Made by a program: the position numbers and the translations under genes
Shown: positions 63,459-64,000 of the stretch, piece by piece
Layout: every line of letters starts with the position of its first letter
Numbering within the stretch: the stretch's first letter is position 1
Source of the DNA: Atlantibacter hermannii
GTDB lineage: Bacteria; Pseudomonadota; Gammaproteobacteria; Enterobacterales; Enterobacteriaceae
Direction: 5' to 3'
Length of the DNA stretch: 64,000 bases
NCBI RefSeq assembly: GCF_009907385.1
Contig: NZ_JAAATR010000105.1
Location: 62,001 to 126,000 of the forward strand
Notes under the pieces: generated by a model
What the model was told of the DNA's origin: nothing
Database searches by the model: none
What the model saw: the letters and a program-made list of their open reading frames with translations, nothing else

Positions 63459-64000
63459 ATGATCACCATTGAGTTTATCGTCATTATTCTCTGCCTGCTG
63501 GTCGGCACACGCTTCGGGGGTATGGGGCTGGGCCTGATTAGCGGCATTGGCTTATTCCTTTTAACCTTTATTTTTGGCCTTGAACCCGGTAAACCGCCGG
63601 TTGATGTGATGCTGACGATCCTTGCGGTAATCGGCTGCGCCGCCACGCTGCAAACGGCAGGCGGGCTGAACGTGATGATGCAGTTTGCGGAAAAACTGCT
63701 GCGCCGCCACCCACAGCACATCACCCTGCTGGCCCCCTTCACCACCTGGACCCTGACTTTCCTGTGCGGCACCGGGCATGTGGTTTACACCATGTTCCCG
63801 ATTATCGCCGATATCGCGCTGAAAAAAGGCATCCGCCCGGAACGCCCGATGGCGGTCGCCTCAATCGCCTCGCAGATGGCCATCACCGCCTCCCCGGTCT
63901 CCGTGGCGGTGGTGTCGCTGGTGTCAATCATCGCGGCGAACCATGGCGTAGGCCAGGCGTTCGGCATTCTGGAAATTTTAGCGGTCTCGGTGCCCGCATC
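63459..64000 (+). CDS. Anaerobic C4-dicarboxylate transporter, DcuB-like, 5' part
   Basis: The first 180 codons of a Dcu-family inner-membrane antiporter; the frame stays open to the window end. Hydrophobic segments and motifs (PGKPPVDVMLTILAV, AEKLLRRHPQHITLLAP, CGTGHVVYTMFPI, RPERPMAVASIASQMAI) resemble DcuB more than DcuA. Such carriers exchange fumarate, malate or aspartate for succinate. It is not the K-12 neighbour of ftnB, so this is probably a paralogue. AAGGATTG precedes its ATG. Confidence 0.85.
   Translation, partial: MITIEFIVIILCLLVGTRFGGMGLGLISGIGLFLLTFIFGLEPGKPPVDVMLTILAVIGCAATLQTAGGLNVMMQFAEKLLRRHPQHITLLAPFTTWTLTFLCGTGHVVYTMFPIIADIALKKGIRPERPMAVASIASQMAITASPVSVAVVSLVSIIAANHGVGQAFGILEILAVSVPA

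Overview
The window is chromosomal DNA of a motile, curli-forming member of the Enterobacteriaceae. Nearly every gene has a close counterpart in Escherichia coli K-12 (my recollection of those proteins; no search was run). High-GC coding sequence, a complete flagellar/chemotaxis cluster, arabinose transport and two islands absent from K-12 point to an Enterobacter/Kosakonia-type relative, but I cannot fix the genus.

Layout. (1) 1-8 kb: end of yceB, pyrC, dinI, bssS, solA, yceO, yceJ, yceI, trhO, lpxL, msyB, yceK, in the order of the K-12 24-min region but without mdtG. (2) 8-16 kb: osmoregulated periplasmic glucan genes opgGH and divergent opgC, then ymdB/clsC and ymdA. (3) 16-21 kb: curli operons csgBAC and csgDEFG flanking a 770-bp regulatory region; the CsgA subunit is unusual. 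(4) 21-24 kb: ycdZ, ycdY, ycdX, ghrA and a tRNA-Ser(GGA) gene. At this tRNA the 24-min order stops and the flagellar/ara region (43 min in K-12) begins. (5) 24-25.7 kb: a DeoR-type regulator divergent from a Nudix hydrolase, with a striking operator array. (6) 25.7-54.6 kb: flhBAE, cheZYBR-tap-tar, cheW-cheA-motB-motA and flhCD, in K-12 order but with two insertions. Between flhB and cheZ is about 7 kb carrying a CUT2 sugar ABC transporter and a two-gene dGTPase-nucleotidyltransferase module. Between tar and cheW is a five-gene Csu-type (spore coat U domain) chaperone-usher fimbrial operon. (7) 55-64 kb: uspC, otsBA, araFGH, ftnB and the start of a DcuB-like C4-dicarboxylate transporter.

The genes form a surface-lifestyle block: flhDC controls flagella and chemotaxis, csgD controls curli, the Csu-type fimbriae add a second adhesin inside the chemotaxis cluster, and opg, ots and yceI/yceJ serve envelope and osmotic stress. 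Flagellar operons are delimited by strong terminators, and tar has a textbook sigma-28 promoter, so the fimbrial insertion leaves tar independently expressed.

The best candidate for an undescribed system is the overlapping dGTPase plus CCA/poly(A)-type nucleotidyltransferase pair at 34.65-36.94 kb. Both have intact catalytic motifs and sit as a cassette in the flagellar locus. A role in nucleotide-based phage defence is plausible but unproven. The next most interesting items are the six-repeat CsgA lacking the usual Gly-rich N-terminus and the DeoR/Nudix operator array.
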